NCBI RefSeq assembly: GCF_014323725.1
Contig: NZ_JABVED010000002.1
Coordinates: forward strand, 62,001-126,000
DNA length: 64,000 nt
From: Actinokineospora xionganensis
GTDB lineage: Bacteria > Actinomycetota > Actinomycetes > Mycobacteriales > Pseudonocardiaceae
Reading direction: 5' to 3'
Part shown: positions 50,267 to 61,432 of the stretch, piece after piece
Layout of the letters: every line of letters starts with the position of its first letter
How positions within the stretch are numbered: the stretch's first letter is position 1
Made by a program: the position numbers and the translations under genes
Notes under the pieces: generated by a model
Database searches by the model: none
What the model was told of the DNA's origin: nothing
What the model saw: only the letters and a program-made list of their open reading frames with translations

Positions 50267-51097
50267 CTACTCCGGGGCGGTCAGGACCCAGGGGCCGTCG
50301 TCGGTCACGGCGACAGTGTGCTCCCAGTGGGCGGCACGGGAGCCGTCGGCGGTGACGACGGTCCAGCCGTCCTCCAGTTCCACCGTCTCCTCGGCGCCGA
50401 GGGTGAGCATCGGCTCGATGGCGATGGCCATGCCGACACGCAGGCGCGGGCCCTTGCCGGGCTTGCCGTAGTTCGGCAGGAACGGGTCCATGTGCATGGA
50501 GCTGCCGATGCCGTGGCCGCCGTATTCGCGGACGATGCCGTACGTGCGGCCGTCGGCGCGCTCCGAGGAGTGGACCGAGGTCTCCACGGCGTGGGAGATG
50601 TCGGTCAGCCGGTTGCCGGGGCGGATGGCTTCGATGCCCGCCAGCATGGACGCCTTCGTGGCGTCGGAGAGCGCCTGGTCGGCGTCGCTGATGGTGCCGA
50701 CGAACAGGGTCACGGCCGAGTCGCCGTGCCAGTCGTCGAGGATGGCACCGCAGTCGACCGAGATGAGGTCGCCGTCGGCGAGCACCTGGGACTTGCTGGG
50801 GATGCCGTGGACGATCTGCTCGTTGACCGAGGCGCAGATGCTCGCCGGGAAGCCGTGGTAGCCCTTGAAGGACGGCACGGCCCCGGCGTCGCGGATGGTC
50901 TGCTCGGCGATCTCGTCGAGCTCCGCGGTGCTGACGCCCGCGCGCGCCGCGGCCGCGACGGCGGCCAACGACTTGGCCACCACCAGGCCCGCGGCGCGCA
51001 TCGCGTCGAGCTCGCCCGGCGACTTGATCTCGATCATGCGGGAACGCCAGGTCGCGAGAGCCATGCGGAGACCGCCGAACATGCCACCGCCGGTCAC
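50267..51097 (-). CDS. map: Methionine aminopeptidase, type I
   Basis: A 276-aa enzyme that removes the initiator methionine. The five metal ligands are visible: both aspartates in [20 protein letters not shown], His in [11 protein letters not shown], Glu in AIEPMLTLG and Glu in HWEHTVAVT. The GTG at 51097 overlaps adk as GTGA. Internal ATGs at 51064 and 51037 ([11 protein letters not shown]) are alternatives, the latter matching the usual family start. It follows secY and adk as in most bacteria. Confidence 0.95.
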   Translation of the reverse strand: MTGGGMFGGLRMALATWRSRMIEIKSPGELDAMRAAGLVVAKSLAAVAAAARAGVSTAELDEIAEQTIRDAGAVPSFKGYHGFPASICASVNEQIVHGIPSKSQVLADGDLISVDCGAILDDWHGDSAVTLFVGTISDADQALSDATKASMLAGIEAIRPGNRLTDISHAVETSVHSSERADGRTYGIVREYGGHGIGSSMHMDPFLPNYGKPGKGPRLRVGMAIAIEPMLTLGAEETVELEDGWTVVTADGSRAAHWEHTVAVTDDGPWVLTAPE

Positions 51098-51648
51098 GTC
51101 CGAGCGCGCAGCGAGTCCAGCACGCGGCCGGTGATCTCGTCGACATCGCCGACCGCGTCGATCGTGATCAGCACGTCGGCGTAGTAGTCGAGCAGCGGGG
51201 CCGTCTCCGAGCGGTACACCTGCTGGCGGTGCCGGATGACGGCCTCGTTGTCGTCGTCGCGGCCGCGGGCGAGCAGACGCTCGACCACGACCTCTTCGTC
51301 GATCCGGAACTCGACCACAGCGTCGATCTTGGTGTCCGAGGCGCTGAGGATCTCTCCCAGCACCGCGGCCTGACCGACATTGCGCGGGAACCCGTCGAGC
51401 AGGAAGCCGTCAGTGGCGTCCGGCTGGGCGAGCCGCTCGCGGACCATCTCGTTGGTGACCTCATCGGGCACGAGCTGTCCCGAGTCGAGGTACCGCTTGA
51501 CGTCCTGGCCGAGTTCGGTGTTGTTCGCGATGTGCGCCCGGAAGAGGTCACCGGTGGAGATGTGCGGTACGCCGAGCTTGTGGCTCAAAGCGGTCGCCTG
51601 GGTGCCTTTTCCCGCTCCGGGCGGGCCAACGAGAACAACACGAGTCAC
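51094..51648 (-). CDS. adk: Adenylate kinase
   Basis: A 184-aa kinase. Visible are [45 protein letters not shown] and the short LID region [19 protein letters not shown]. The LID lacks the zinc cysteines and is short, as in other actinobacterial forms. The GTG at 51648 overlaps secY as GTGA. It balances AMP, ADP and ATP. Confidence 0.97.
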   Translation of the reverse strand: MTRVVLVGPPGAGKGTQATALSHKLGVPHISTGDLFRAHIANNTELGQDVKRYLDSGQLVPDEVTNEMVRERLAQPDATDGFLLDGFPRNVGQAAVLGEILSASDTKIDAVVEFRIDEEVVVERLLARGRDDDNEAVIRHRQQVYRSETAPLLDYYADVLITIDAVGDVDEITGRVLDSLRART

Positions 51649-52949
51649 TTGAGGAACCCTTCGTAGTTTCGCTGCATGAGCTGGCTCTCGATCTGCTTCA
51701 CCGTGTCCAGACCGACGCCGACCATGATCAGCACCGCGGTGCCGCCGAACGGGAAGTTCTGGTTCTGCCCCTCGGCGGTGATGTCGAGGAAGAAGTTCGG
51801 CAGAACGGCGATGGTGCCGAGGTAGAGCGAGCCGGGCAGGGTGATCCGGCTCAGCACGAAGCTCAGGTAGTCGGAGGTGGAGCGGCCCGGGCGGATACCC
51901 GGAATGAAGCCGCCGAACTTCTTCATCTCGTCCGCACGCTCGGTCACGTTGAACGTGATCGTGATGTAGAAGTACGTGAAGAAGATGATCAGGCCGAAGT
52001 ACACGCCGATGTGCACCCAGCTGGACTGCTTCGTCAGGTGGTTGGCGACGAACTGGTTCCACCAGCTGGCGCTGTCGGTGCCGACGAGCTTGGTGATCAG
52101 GTCCGGCAGGTACAGCAGCGACGAGGCGAAGATGACCGGGATGACGCCCGCCTGGTTGACCTTCAGCGGCAGGTAGGTCGAGGTGCCGCCGTACATGCGG
52201 CGACCGATCATGCGCTTGGCGTACTGGACCGGGATCCGGCGCTGGCCCTGCTCGACGAACACGACGCTGGCGATGATGACCAGGCCGAAGACGCAGACGA
52301 CCGCGAAGGTCACGCCGCCCTGGTTGTCGAGGATGGTCTTGCCCTCGAACGGGATGCGGGCCGCGATGTTGACGAACATCAGCAGGGACATGCCGTTGCC
52401 GATGCCGCGCTCGGTGATGAGCTCGCCGAACCACATGATCACCGCGGTGCCCGCGGTCATGGTCGTGACGACCACGACGAGGGTGAACGTGGTGCTGTTC
52501 GGGATGACCGGGTCCGGGCAGTTGCCGAAGAGCTGACCGCCGTTGGCCATGGCCACGATGCCGGTCGCCTGCAGGACGGCGAGGGCGATGGTCAGGTAGC
52601 GCGTGTACTGCGTCAGCTTGCCCTGACCGGCCTGGCCTTCCTTCTTGAGCTGCTCGAACCGCGGAATGACCACGGTGAGCAATTGGATGATGATGCTCGC
52701 GGTGATGTAGGGCATGATCCCCAGCGCGAACACCGAAAGTTGGAGTAGGGCGCCGCCGCTGAACAGGTTCAGCAGCTGGGTGATGCCCTCGGTCTGGACG
52801 CCCTCGATGCACTTCTTGACGTTCGGATACGACACACCGGGCGACGGCAGGGCCGCGCCCACGCGGTAGATCGCAATGATGCCGAGCGTGAAAAGGATCT
52901 TGCGGCGCAGGTCCGGCGTCGCGAGAGCCGAGCGGAAGGCGCTGAGCAC
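51645..52949 (-). CDS. secY: Protein translocase subunit SecY
   Basis: A 434-aa channel protein with ten transmembrane helices. Signatures are [52 protein letters not shown] and [20 protein letters not shown]. The end NYEGFLK is normal. In this genome it is not directly after rplO. Two unrelated genes and three leader hairpins (52969-53085) precede it, so it has its own promoter. Confidence 0.97.
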   Translation of the reverse strand: MLSAFRSALATPDLRRKILFTLGIIAIYRVGAALPSPGVSYPNVKKCIEGVQTEGITQLLNLFSGGALLQLSVFALGIMPYITASIIIQLLTVVIPRFEQLKKEGQAGQGKLTQYTRYLTIALAVLQATGIVAMANGGQLFGNCPDPVIPNSTTFTLVVVVTTMTAGTAVIMWFGELITERGIGNGMSLLMFVNIAARIPFEGKTILDNQGGVTFAVVCVFGLVIIASVVFVEQGQRRIPVQYAKRMIGRRMYGGTSTYLPLKVNQAGVIPVIFASSLLYLPDLITKLVGTDSASWWNQFVANHLTKQSSWVHIGVYFGLIIFFTYFYITITFNVTERADEMKKFGGFIPGIRPGRSTSDYLSFVLSRITLPGSLYLGTIAVLPNFFLDITAEGQNQNFPFGGTAVLIMVGVGLDTVKQIESQLMQRNYEGFLK

Positions 52950-52968
52950 GCAGGAACCTCCATCGGCG

Positions 52969-53085
52969 TCACCGGCAACTCAGTGCCGGTGAACGGCTTA
53001 ACCGGCTGGTCGCCGGCAGGGAACATGTCCCGACTGCCAGGTGCTGGCAAGCCAGGAACGCTTCGGGGTACCTACCCCGAAGCGT
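52969..53085 (-). promoter_or_regulatory. Three successive hairpins between lysE and secY
   Basis: Perfect stems are seen at 52969-52992 (TCACCGGCA/TGCCGGTGA, loop 6), 53035-53049 (TGCCAG/CTGGCA, loop 3) and 53058-53085 (13-bp arms ACGCTTCGGGGTA, tight loop). The outermost is probably the lysE terminator. The inner two lie in or near the secY leader and could regulate it. No T-tracts are present. Nothing else was seen in 52950-53157. Confidence 0.5.
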
Positions 53086-53157
53086 GCTGACGACTGTAAC
53101 AGCACTACCGGGGCATCTATCACCCATGGGGTGGCCAAACCTGCCCCGCGGATAGCC

Positions 53158-53781
53158 TCAGCGCGGTGATGAAGCTAACATCCCGGCCATTCCCAGCAGA
53201 ATCACACCTGTGCCGCGGTCCAGGTTGCGTTGGGCACGCTTGCTCATGCGCACCGCGCGGACGACCGCGCCGATACCGACATAGATGCTTCCGGCCGCCA
53301 ACTCGGCCACCAGGTAGACCGCGCCGAGCGTCAGCACCTGGGCCGTGACCTGGCCACGAACCGGGTCGATGAACTGCGGGACGAACGCGGTGAAGATCAG
53401 GACGGCCTTCGGGTTGGTGACCGCGGTGAGGAACTCCTTGCGCGCGAGCGCGAAGAGGCTCGGCGCTGTTGTCACGTCGTCGGCCGCGGTGAAGGCCCCG
53501 GCCCGGAAGCTCGTGTAGAGGATCCGGCCGCCGATCCAGACCAGGTAGGCCACGCCGACCCACTTGACGACGGTGAGGGCGTGCTCGGACGCGGCGAGGA
53601 GGCTGCCCAGGCCGGCGGCCACGGCGGCGATGAGGATGGCGAAGCCGGTGAGCCTGCCGAACAGGCCCGTGACGCCGCTGGCGGTGCCGTAGCGCATGCC
53701 GTGGTGCATGCCGAGCAGGTTGTTCGCCCCCGGGGTCATGGCGACCAGGAAGGCGGCGCCGAGGAAGACGAGCAGCCACAT
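53158..53781 (-). CDS. LysE-family amino acid exporter
   Basis: A 207-aa membrane protein with about six helices. The family hallmark GAAFLVAMTPGANNLLGMHH is near the start, with VKWVGVAYLVWIGGRILYTS and FLTAVTNPKAVLIFTAFVPQ in order. The ATG at 53781 (MWLLVFLGAAFL) was taken over the longer frame because it gives the normal length. It lies in an uncommon place, between rplO and secY. Confidence 0.85.
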   Translation of the reverse strand: MWLLVFLGAAFLVAMTPGANNLLGMHHGMRYGTASGVTGLFGRLTGFAILIAAVAAGLGSLLAASEHALTVVKWVGVAYLVWIGGRILYTSFRAGAFTAADDVTTAPSLFALARKEFLTAVTNPKAVLIFTAFVPQFIDPVRGQVTAQVLTLGAVYLVAELAAGSIYVGIGAVVRAVRMSKRAQRNLDRGTGVILLGMAGMLASSPR

Positions 53782-53924
53782 GGGGCCATGCCTACCAGGG
53801 CTGATGCCGGCGGCGCGCGCGGATTTCGGATATCTCACGCCCGGTGATGCCTGCGGGCTTGCCGCACGGGCTTCACCGGCCGCACGCCCACAGCGGCGGC
53901 TCCGGCTGTGGTCAGGTCGCGAGG

Positions 53925-54422
53925 TCAGCTTTGGGGACGGGCCGTGGGGTGGGTGGGGATTTCGGCGGTCACCTTGGTCAGCGTGGTGGTCAGGGTGGCG
54001 CCGCAGCGGGTGAGGGCCCGGATGGCCGCTGTGTTGTCCGGTGTGGTGTCAGCGCGGACTTTGTGAATGCCCGCCTCGGCGGCGATGTCCAGGAGGATGC
54101 GGAGGGCGTCCACGCCGATCCCCTGGCTGCGCATGTGCCTGCCGAGCCACATGCCGGTCTCGGCCGTCCCGGGCTCGTCCAGGTGACGCAGGCGGATCAT
54201 TCCGACAATCTCCCCGCGCAGCTGGATGGCGTACATCAGGGTGCCCTCGGCGCCTCCGGCGTGGGAGCGGTGGAACTCGCGGAACGCCGTGCGCCTGGCC
54301 TCCGTCCAGCCCGGCGGGCCCTCGACGGCGGGCATCACGTCGTCGGGTTCCGCGTAGGCCACCGCGACCGTCAGGAGGTCCTCGGTCAGGGCTTCGTCGA
54401 GCGGGGTCAGTCGAACGATCAC
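53925..54422 (-). CDS. GNAT-family N-acetyltransferase
   Basis: A 165-aa acetyltransferase. The acetyl-CoA loop is WLGRHMRSQGIGVDALRILL (motif A), and the N- and C-terminal strands fit the fold (YAIQLRGEIVGMIRLRHL, VRADTTPDNTAAIRALTRCG). The start MIVRLTPLDEALTEDLL is at GTG 54422. It resembles ribosomal-protein or small-molecule acetyltransferases, and the substrate is unknown. It lies between the rplO terminator and lysE; a gap of 143 bp follows it. Confidence 0.82.
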   Translation of the reverse strand: MIVRLTPLDEALTEDLLTVAVAYAEPDDVMPAVEGPPGWTEARRTAFREFHRSHAGGAEGTLMYAIQLRGEIVGMIRLRHLDEPGTAETGMWLGRHMRSQGIGVDALRILLDIAAEAGIHKVRADTTPDNTAAIRALTRCGATLTTTLTKVTAEIPTHPTARPQS

Positions 54423-54482
54423 AGTGAGGAGTGTCCCTCACCCGCCGCTGAGCCAACTCCTGTGCCAACCCCGATCCGGACG

Positions 54483-54523
54483 CGACGAAGCCGGGCACGC
54501 GAATCGCGTGCCCGGCTTCGTCG
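54483..54523 (-). terminator. 19-bp hairpin ending the rplC-rplO operon
   Basis: CGACGAAGCCGGGCACGCG (54483-54501) pairs perfectly with 54505-54523 around the loop AAT. It lies 17 bp after the rplO stop. No T-tract follows on the minus strand, the I-shaped kind common in actinobacteria. Confidence 0.8.
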
Positions 54524-54539
54524 GGTGTTTCTGTCTGGA

Positions 54540-54986
54540 TCAGACCAGCGCGATGGCGGAACCGCCACCGGCGTTGAGCTTCTCCACAGCGCTGCTGGAG
54601 AACTTGTCAGCAGTGATGTCCAGCTTGACGCCGTTCAGGTCCCCGTTGCCGAGGATCTTCACGAGCGAGTTCTTGCGGACGAGACCGGCCTGCACCAGGT
54701 CCGGGATACCGACGGCGCCGCCGTCGGGGAACGCCACAGCGACGTCTCCGACGTTGACGACCTGGTACTCGGTCCGGAAGCGGTTCTTGAAGCCCTTGAG
54801 CTTCGGGAGCCGCATCTGGATCGGCATCTGGCCACCCTCGAAGCGCGCGGGGACGTTCTTGCGCGCCTTGGTGCCCTTGGTACCGCGACCAGCCGTCTTG
54901 CCCTTGGAGCCTTCACCGCGACCGACACGGATCTTGTCGCGCTTGGCGCCGGGGGCCGGACGCAGGTGGTGGATTTTGATCGACAT
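54540..54986 (-). CDS. rplO: 50S ribosomal protein L15
   Basis: A 148-aa protein, [20 protein letters not shown] with [20 protein letters not shown] and [20 protein letters not shown]. Last gene of the ribosomal operon here. It overlaps the rpmD stop by one base, and a strong hairpin follows. Confidence 0.97.
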   Translation of the reverse strand: MSIKIHHLRPAPGAKRDKIRVGRGEGSKGKTAGRGTKGTKARKNVPARFEGGQMPIQMRLPKLKGFKNRFRTEYQVVNVGDVAVAFPDGGAVGIPDLVQAGLVRKNSLVKILGNGDLNGVKLDITADKFSSSAVEKLNAGGGSAIALV

Positions 54987-55171
54987 CAGGCGTCGACCTC
55001 CTCAACGACTACGAGGTGGCGGACACAGTGGATCAGGCCACGCACCTCAGGGGTGTCCTCGCGCACCGTCGACTGACGAATCTTGCGCAGACCGAGGGTC
55101 CGGAGGGACTCGCGGTGGTTGCGCTTCGTGCCGATGGTGCTCTTGATCTGGGTCACCTTGAGCTGTGCCAT
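54986..55171 (-). CDS. rpmD: 50S ribosomal protein L30
   Basis: A 61-aa protein, [20 protein letters not shown] with [18 protein letters not shown]. The conserved GLRKI loop binds 23S rRNA. The ATG at 55171 lies 1 bp after rpsE. Longer open sequence upstream is rpsE shadow. Confidence 0.95.
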   Translation of the reverse strand: MAQLKVTQIKSTIGTKRNHRESLRTLGLRKIRQSTVREDTPEVRGLIHCVRHLVVVEEVDA

Positions 55172-55172
55172 G

Positions 55173-55847
55173 TCATCCCACCTGCCCAGCGGCCGCGGCC
55201 GCCGCACGGGCGCGGAGCATGCCTGCCGGAGCGACGTCCTCGAGGGGGAGGCCACGACGGGCCGCGACCTCTTCCGGACGCTGCAGACCCTTGAGGGCCG
55301 CAACGGTGGCGTGCACGATGTTGATGGCGTTGTCGCTACCGAGCGACTTCGACAGCACGTCGTGGACGCCCGCGCACTCCAGCACGGCGCGAACCGGACC
55401 ACCGGCGATAACACCGGTACCGGCGCTGGCCGGGCGCAGGAGCACCACACCGGCAGCCTTCTCGCCCTGGATGGGGTGCGGGATGGTGCCACCGATACGC
55501 GGGACGCGGAAGAAGTTCTTCTTGGCTTCCTCCACACCCTTCGCGATCGCGGCGGGCACCTCCTTGGCCTTGCCGTAGCCGACACCGACCATGCCGTCGC
55601 CGTCACCGACCACGACCAGGGCGGTGAAGCTGAAGCGACGACCACCCTTCACGACCTTGGCGACGCGGTTGATCGCCACAACGCGCTCCAGGTGCGGGCT
55701 CTTCTCCTGAGCCTGACCACGACCGCCACCATCGCGACGGTCGCCGCGACCGCGACGCTCGCCACGCTCGCCGCCCTGGCCACCGCCCTGGCCGCCCTGG
55801 CCGCCAGGTCCGCCCTGGCCGCCGAACTGCCGCGTACGTCCCGGCAT
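55173..55847 (-). CDS. rpsE: 30S ribosomal protein S5 with glycine-rich N-terminal extension
   Basis: A 224-aa S5. Residues 1-48 are Gly/Gln/Arg-rich with GGQGG and RGDRRDGG units; the core begins [40 protein letters not shown] and [20 protein letters not shown] complete it. Such glycine-rich tails occur in actinobacterial S5. The ATG at 55847 starts [11 protein letters not shown]5 controls decoding accuracy. Confidence 0.96.
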   Translation of the reverse strand: MPGRTRQFGGQGGPGGQGGQGGGQGGERGERRGRGDRRDGGGRGQAQEKSPHLERVVAINRVAKVVKGGRRFSFTALVVVGDGDGMVGVGYGKAKEVPAAIAKGVEEAKKNFFRVPRIGGTIPHPIQGEKAAGVVLLRPASAGTGVIAGGPVRAVLECAGVHDVLSKSLGSDNAINIVHATVAALKGLQRPEEVAARRGLPLEDVAPAGMLRARAAAAAAGQVG

Positions 55848-55878
55848 CAGGCGTTCCTTCCCTTGTTGCTCTGCATGA

Positions 55879-56286
55879 TCAGAACTCCAGCCCCGCGCCG
55901 CGGGCCGCTTCGGCCAGCGCCGCGATACGGCCGGTGTACTTGTTGCCGCCGCGGTCGAACACGACCGCGGAGATGCCGGCGTCCTTGGCCCGACCGGCAA
56001 CCAGCTCGCCGACCTTGGCCGAACGGGCCTTCTTGTCGCCGTCGACCGCGCGGACATCCGCCTCGAGGGAGGTTGCCGACGCGAGCGTGCGGCCCGCGAG
56101 GTCGTCGACGATCTGCACGGTGATGTGCCGCGCCGACCGGTGAACGACCAGGCGAGGACGCTCCGGCGTGCCGCTGATCTTCTTGCGGAGCCGGAAGTGC
56201 CTGCGGGTCTTCGAGACGCGGCGCTTGGTGGACACATCGGTGCCCACCGGCTTGCGCTTCGTGATAGTCGCTTCGCTCATGATCAC
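55879..56286 (-). CDS. rplR: 50S ribosomal protein L18
   Basis: A 135-aa protein that binds 5S rRNA. Visible are [35 protein letters not shown] and [20 protein letters not shown]. The GTG at 56286 overlaps the rplF stop as GTGA. The ATG at 56280 ([11 protein letters not shown]) is the other choice and removes two residues. Confidence 0.96.
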   Translation of the reverse strand: MIMSEATITKRKPVGTDVSTKRRVSKTRRHFRLRKKISGTPERPRLVVHRSARHITVQIVDDLAGRTLASATSLEADVRAVDGDKKARSAKVGELVAGRAKDAGISAVVFDRGGNKYTGRIAALAEAARGAGLEF

Positions 56287-56822
56287 TTACCCGTCTTTCC
56301 GACCTTGCGGCGGATCTTCTCGCCGGAGTACCGGACGCCCTTGCCCTTGTACGGGTCGGGCTTGCGCAGCTTGCGGATGTTGGCGGCGATTTCGCCGACT
56401 CGCTGCTTGTCGATACCCGAGACGGAGAACTTGGTGGGGCTCTCCACGGTGAAGGTGATGCCCTCAGGGGCGACGACCTTCACCGGGTGGCTGAAGCCGA
56501 GCGCGAACTCGAGGTCCGAACCCTTCGCCATGACGCGGTAACCGACGCCGTGGATCTCAAGCTTCTTCTCGTAGCCCTCGGTGACACCGACGACCAGGTT
56601 GTTGACAAGCGAACGGGTCAGACCGTGCAGCGCACGGCTCTGCCGCTCGTCGTTGGGGCGCTTGACCTCAAGCGTGCCGTCCTCGGCGCGCTCGACGACA
56701 ATGGGCTCCGAGACGGTGAGTGCCAGGGTGCCCTTGGGGCCCTTCACGCTGACGTTCTGACCGTCGATGTTGATGTCGACCCCAGCCGGGACGGGGATCG
56801 GAAGCCTTCCGATGCGAGACAT
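56283..56822 (-). CDS. rplF: 50S ribosomal protein L6
   Basis: A 179-aa protein, [20 protein letters not shown] with [25 protein letters not shown] and the end [20 protein letters not shown]. It sits near the sarcin-ricin loop. Normal length and position between rpsH and rplR. Confidence 0.97.
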   Translation of the reverse strand: MSRIGRLPIPVPAGVDINIDGQNVSVKGPKGTLALTVSEPIVVERAEDGTLEVKRPNDERQSRALHGLTRSLVNNLVVGVTEGYEKKLEIHGVGYRVMAKGSDLEFALGFSHPVKVVAPEGITFTVESPTKFSVSGIDKQRVGEIAANIRKLRKPDPYKGKGVRYSGEKIRRKVGKTGK

Positions 56823-56840
56823 ACGTTTCTCCCCCTTCCC

Positions 56841-57239
56841 TTACCAGACGTAGGCGAGGACTTCTCCGCCCACGCCCTGCTTGTTGGCCTGACGGTCGGT
56901 CAGCAGGCCGCCGGACGTGGAGATGATCGCCACGCCCAGGCCGCCGAGAACCTTCGGCAGATTGGTCGACTTCGCGTACACCCGGAGACCGGGCTTTGAC
57001 ACCCGGCGCAGACCGGCGATGCTGCGCTCGCGGTTGGGGCCGTACTTCAGCTCGACGACGAGGTTCTTGCCCTTCTCGCCGTCTTCGTCGCGGAAGCCGG
57101 TGATGTAGCCCTCACGCTGAAGGATCTCGGCGATGTGCGCCTTGAGCTTCGAGTGCGGCAGCACGACCTCGTCGTGGTATGCCGAGTTGGCATTGCGCAG
57201 ACGGGTCAAGAAGTCTGCGATCGGGTCGGTCATCGTCAT
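56841..57239 (-). CDS. rpsH: 30S ribosomal protein S8
   Basis: A 132-aa primary 16S rRNA binder, [20 protein letters not shown] with [33 protein letters not shown] and the end [10 protein letters not shown]. In E. coli S8 represses the spc operon; that is not tested here. A 114-bp gap to rpsN holds no gene. Confidence 0.97.
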   Translation of the reverse strand: MTMTDPIADFLTRLRNANSAYHDEVVLPHSKLKAHIAEILQREGYITGFRDEDGEKGKNLVVELKYGPNRERSIAGLRRVSKPGLRVYAKSTNLPKVLGGLGVAIISTSGGLLTDRQANKQGVGGEVLAYVW

Positions 57240-57353
57240 GGTGACCTGTCAACCTTTCTCGCCGGGGTTCCCTTGCGGGCCTACGGCGAACTGGGGGTAA
57301 AGCGGGCCAGGCAGTCCGGTCCACTGTGGATAACCGCAGCGGACCGGACGGTC

Positions 57354-57539
57354 CTACCAGCTGGACTTGCTGACGCCGGGCAGTTCGCCGGCGTGGGCCA
57401 TCTGGCGCAGGCAGATTCGGCACAGGCCGAACTTGCGGAACACCGAGTGCGGACGGCCGCAGCGGTTACACCGGGTGTAGCCGCGCACCTTGAACTTCGG
57501 CTTCTTGGAAGCCTTGTGGACAAGAGCCTTCTTCGCCAT
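57354..57539 (-). CDS. rpsN: 30S ribosomal protein S14 type Z (zinc form)
   Basis: A 61-aa short S14. The zinc cysteines are in TRCNRCGRP and GLCRICLRQ (CxxC twice). [20 protein letters not shown] starts it and [10 protein letters not shown] ends it. This zinc form is the usual spc-operon S14 in actinobacteria. A zinc-free paralogue would be elsewhere. Confidence 0.97.
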   Translation of the reverse strand: MAKKALVHKASKKPKFKVRGYTRCNRCGRPHSVFRKFGLCRICLRQMAHAGELPGVSKSSW

Positions 57540-57543
57540 CGGC

Positions 57544-58107
57544 TCAGTTCTCCTTGAACGGGAAGCCCAGGTGCTTCAGCAGCGCCCGGCCCTCTTCGTC
57601 GTTGATCGCGGTGGTGACGATGGTGATGTCCATGCCGCGCTGGCGGTCGATCGAGTCGGGGTCGATCTCGTGGAACATCGACTGCTCGTTGAGGCCGAAC
57701 GTGTAGTTGCCGTTGCCGTCGAACTGCTTGCCCGACAGGCCGCGGAAGTCGCGGATACGCGGCAGCGCGATCGTCAGCAGGCGGTCGAGGAACTCCCACA
57801 TGCGGTCGCCGCGCAGGGTGACCCGGGCGCCGATCGGCATGCCCTCACGCAGCTTGAACTGCGCGATGGACTTGCGGGCCTTGCGGACCTCGGGCTTCTG
57901 GCCGGTGATCGTGGCGAGGTCGCGGACCGCGCCTTCGATCAGCTTGCCGTCGCGGGCGGCGTCGCCGACACCCATGTTGACGACGACCTTGACCACGCCG
58001 GGGATCTGCATGACGTTGGCGTAGTTGTACTCGTCCCGCAGAGCGACCGTGATTTCCTCGCGGTAGCGCGTCTTGAGACGGGGGATGATCTTCTCAGTGG
58101 TAGTCAT
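57544..58107 (-). CDS. rplE: 50S ribosomal protein L5
   Basis: A 187-aa 5S rRNA-binding protein. Visible are [40 protein letters not shown] and [20 protein letters not shown]. Ends GFPFKEN. The gap to rpsN is 4 bp. Confidence 0.97.
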   Translation of the reverse strand: MTTTEKIIPRLKTRYREEITVALRDEYNYANVMQIPGVVKVVVNMGVGDAARDGKLIEGAVRDLATITGQKPEVRKARKSIAQFKLREGMPIGARVTLRGDRMWEFLDRLLTIALPRIRDFRGLSGKQFDGNGNYTFGLNEQSMFHEIDPDSIDRQRGMDITIVTTAINDEEGRALLKHLGFPFKEN

Positions 58108-58109
58108 GA

Positions 58110-58439
58110 TCAGATCTCCTTCCCATTGCCGCTGCCGCGAGCGATACGGACCTTGCGGCCCTCGTCATCGAACTTGTAGCCCACGCGGACCGCCTTGCCC
58201 TCGGACACCAGCATCACGTTCGACACGTGGATGGGCGCTTCCTGGGTGACGATGCCGCCGGACTGGGCGCCGCGCTGGGTCTGCGAGATCCGGGTGTGCT
58301 TCTTGACCCGGTTCACACCCTCGACGAGGACCTTGGAGGTCTCGGGGTAGGCCTGAATGACCTTGCCCTTCGCGCCCTTGTCCTTGCCCGCGATGACGAC
58401 GACCGTGTCGCCCTTCTTGATCTTCATCTTGGTCTTCAT
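58110..58439 (-). CDS. rplX: 50S ribosomal protein L24
   Basis: A 109-aa protein with the KOW motif: [39 protein letters not shown] sequence follows. It initiates 50S assembly. Two bases separate it from rplE. Confidence 0.96.
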   Translation of the reverse strand: MKTKMKIKKGDTVVVIAGKDKGAKGKVIQAYPETSKVLVEGVNRVKKHTRISQTQRGAQSGGIVTQEAPIHVSNVMLVSEGKAVRVGYKFDDEGRKVRIARGSGNGKEI

Positions 58440-58442
58440 GAG

Positions 58443-58811
58443 TCAGAGCACCTCCGGCGCGAGCGAGATGATCTTCATGAACTTCTTGTCGCGCAGCTCG
58501 CGGCCGACCGGGCCGAAGATGCGGGTCCCACGGGGCTCACCCTCCGGCTTGATCAGCACGGCGGCGTTCTCGTCGAACCTGATGTAGGACCCGTCCGGAC
58601 GGCGACGCTCCTTGACGGTGCGAACGATGACCGCCTTGACGACGTCACCCTTCTTCACCGCCGCGCCGGGGATCGCGTCCTTGACGGTGGCGACGATGAT
58701 GTCGCCGATGCCCGCGTAGCGACGGCCCGAGCCACCGAGAACACGGATGCAAAGGATTTCCTTCGCACCGGTGTTGTCGGCGACACGCAGCCGCGACTCC
58801 TGCTGGATCAC
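58443..58811 (-). CDS. rplN: 50S ribosomal protein L14
   Basis: A 122-aa protein, [20 protein letters not shown] with [20 protein letters not shown] and [20 protein letters not shown]. Highly conserved and of normal length. A 74-bp gap separates it from rpsQ. Confidence 0.98.
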   Translation of the reverse strand: MIQQESRLRVADNTGAKEILCIRVLGGSGRRYAGIGDIIVATVKDAIPGAAVKKGDVVKAVIVRTVKERRRPDGSYIRFDENAAVLIKPEGEPRGTRIFGPVGRELRDKKFMKIISLAPEVL

Positions 58812-58885
58812 TTCAACTCCTGACCATTCTTGGCTCGCCAGATTTCCGACCTGACAAGCTCGGTCTTACCTGGAACAGCTTGTGG

Positions 58886-59158
58886 TTACTTGGCCTTCTC
58901 GAGGATCTCGACGAGCCGCCAGCGCTTGGACGCCGACAGCGGGCGGGTCTCCATGATCTGGACCCGGTCGCCGATACCCGCGGTGTTGGCCTCGTCGTGC
59001 ACCTTCACCTTGGTGGTGGAGCGCAGGACCTTGGAGTACCGCGGGTGCTTCTTGCGGTCTTCCAGGGCGACGACGACGGTCTTGTCCATCTTGTCGGACA
59101 CGACCAGGCCCTCGCGGACCTTGCGGTTGTTCCGAACTTCGGTCTCGTTCTCGCTCAT
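58886..59158 (-). CDS. rpsQ: 30S ribosomal protein S17
   Basis: A 90-aa OB-fold protein: [40 protein letters not shown] and [20 protein letters not shown]. Its ATG overlaps rpmC by 4 bp. Confidence 0.97.
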   Translation of the reverse strand: MSENETEVRNNRKVREGLVVSDKMDKTVVVALEDRKKHPRYSKVLRSTTKVKVHDEANTAGIGDRVQIMETRPLSASKRWRLVEILEKAK

Positions 59159-59394
59159 GCTGCGCCCTCATTGCTTTCCGGGGCTGCCGACAGGCCAAGC
59201 TCGCGCTCACGCATGACGGTGTAGATCCGGGCGATCTCGTGCTTGACCGTGCGCAGTCGACGGTTGTTGTCGAGCTGCCCGGTGGCCATCTGGAAACGAA
59301 GGTTGAAGAGCTCTTCCTTCGCCTCACGCAGACGCAGCACGAGCTCTTCTTCGTTGAGCTCGCGGAGGTCTGCCGCGGTGGTTCCCGCTGCCAT
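59155..59394 (-). CDS. rpmC: 50S ribosomal protein L29
   Basis: A 79-aa two-helix protein at the peptide exit tunnel: [20 protein letters not shown] and [21 protein letters not shown] short tail ([11 protein letters not shown]) is added. Start and stop overlap rplP and rpsQ. Confidence 0.96.
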   Translation of the reverse strand: MAAGTTAADLRELNEEELVLRLREAKEELFNLRFQMATGQLDNNRRLRTVKHEIARIYTVMRERELGLSAAPESNEGAA

Positions 59395-59813
59395 CAGAAG
59401 TCACCACCTTCACGCGTGACGATGCGGCACTTCATCGGAAGCTTGTGGATCGCGCGGCGCAGTGCCTCGCGCGCCACGGTCTCGTTCGGGAAGCTCATCT
59501 CGAACATGACACGACCCGGCTTGACGTTGGCCACCCAGTACTCGGGGGAACCCTTACCGGAACCCATGCGGGTCTCGGCAGGCTTCTTGGTGAGCGGGCG
59601 GTCGGGGAAGATGTTGATCCACACCTTGCCGCCACGGCGGATGTGCCGGTTGATGGCGATACGAGCGGACTCGATCTGCCGGTTGGTGACGTACGCGGGC
59701 TCGAGCGCCTGGATGCCGAACTCGCCGAACGTGACGCGCGTGCCGCCCTTGGCAGCGCCCGATCGCTTCGGGTGGTGCTGCTTACGGTGCTTTACCCTGC
59801 GCGGGATAAGCAT
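59394..59813 (-). CDS. rplP: 50S ribosomal protein L16
   Basis: A 139-aa protein near the A-site: [40 protein letters not shown] and [20 protein letters not shown]. Normal length. Overlaps rpmC by one base. Confidence 0.97.
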   Translation of the reverse strand: MLIPRRVKHRKQHHPKRSGAAKGGTRVTFGEFGIQALEPAYVTNRQIESARIAINRHIRRGGKVWINIFPDRPLTKKPAETRMGSGKGSPEYWVANVKPGRVMFEMSFPNETVAREALRRAIHKLPMKCRIVTREGGDF

Positions 59814-59816
59814 GAC

Positions 59817-60646
<830 letters not shown>

Positions 60647-60647
<1 letters not shown>

Positions 60648-61060
60648 TAGCGGGCACCACCCTTCTTGGCAGCCTTGGCTGCGGGCTTCGGCCGGGACTC
60701 GACCTCGACCGTGATGTGGCTCGTGCGCTTGCGGATCCGGTAGGCGCGCCCCTGGGCACGCGGACGGAAACGCTTCAACGTCGGGCCCTCGTCCACGTAC
60801 ACCGTCGACACCCAAAGGGTGTCCGGGTCGAGGTTGAGGTTGTTCTCGGCGTTGGCAATGGCACTGGCGAGCACCTTCGCGACCGGCTCACTAGCCGCCT
60901 GCGGCGCGAACTGGAGCACGGCCAGGGCCTCGCTGGCGCTACGTCCCCTGATGAGCTCGACGACGCGGCGCACCTTCATGGGCGTGTCGCGAACGTAGCG
61001 AGCCCGAGCAACGGCGCGAGGGAATTCCTCCTGCGCCGGAGCTTCGTTACGGGCGTTCAT
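60647..61060 (-). CDS. rplV: 50S ribosomal protein L22
   Basis: A 137-aa exit-tunnel protein: [40 protein letters not shown] and [20 protein letters not shown]. The tunnel loop has the macrolide-contact region. A short basic tail ([11 protein letters not shown]) follows. Confidence 0.97.
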
Positions 61061-61133
61061 CGCTGCTTCCCCTTGCTCTTTCTCTGGTACAGCCCCGCCT
61101 GGCGGGGAACTGCTGTGCTTTAGTTCGAGCCGC

Positions 61134-61415
61134 CTAGCGGCGACGGGCCTTGCGGTCGTCCTTGATGTGGCCCTTGAACGTGCGGGTCGGGGCGAACTCG
61201 CCCAGCTTGTGACCCACCATGGCCTCGGAGACGAACACCGGGACGTGCTTGCGGCCGTCGTGCACGGCGATCGTGTGCCCCAGCATGTCGGGGATGATCG
61301 TCGAGCGACGCGACCAAGTCTTGATCACGGTCTTCTTGCCGGACTCGTTGAGAGCGTCCACCTTCTTGAGCAGGTGGTCGTCCACGAACGGGCCCTTCTT
61401 CAGGCTGCGTGGCAT
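61134..61415 (-). CDS. rpsS: 30S ribosomal protein S19
   Basis: A 93-aa protein, [20 protein letters not shown] with [20 protein letters not shown] and [20 protein letters not shown]. It contacts S13 and the P-site. A 73-bp gap to rplV. Confidence 0.98.
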   Translation of the reverse strand: MPRSLKKGPFVDDHLLKKVDALNESGKKTVIKTWSRRSTIIPDMLGHTIAVHDGRKHVPVFVSEAMVGHKLGEFAPTRTFKGHIKDDRKARRR

Positions 61416-61432
61416 TGCTTCTACCTCCCTGC

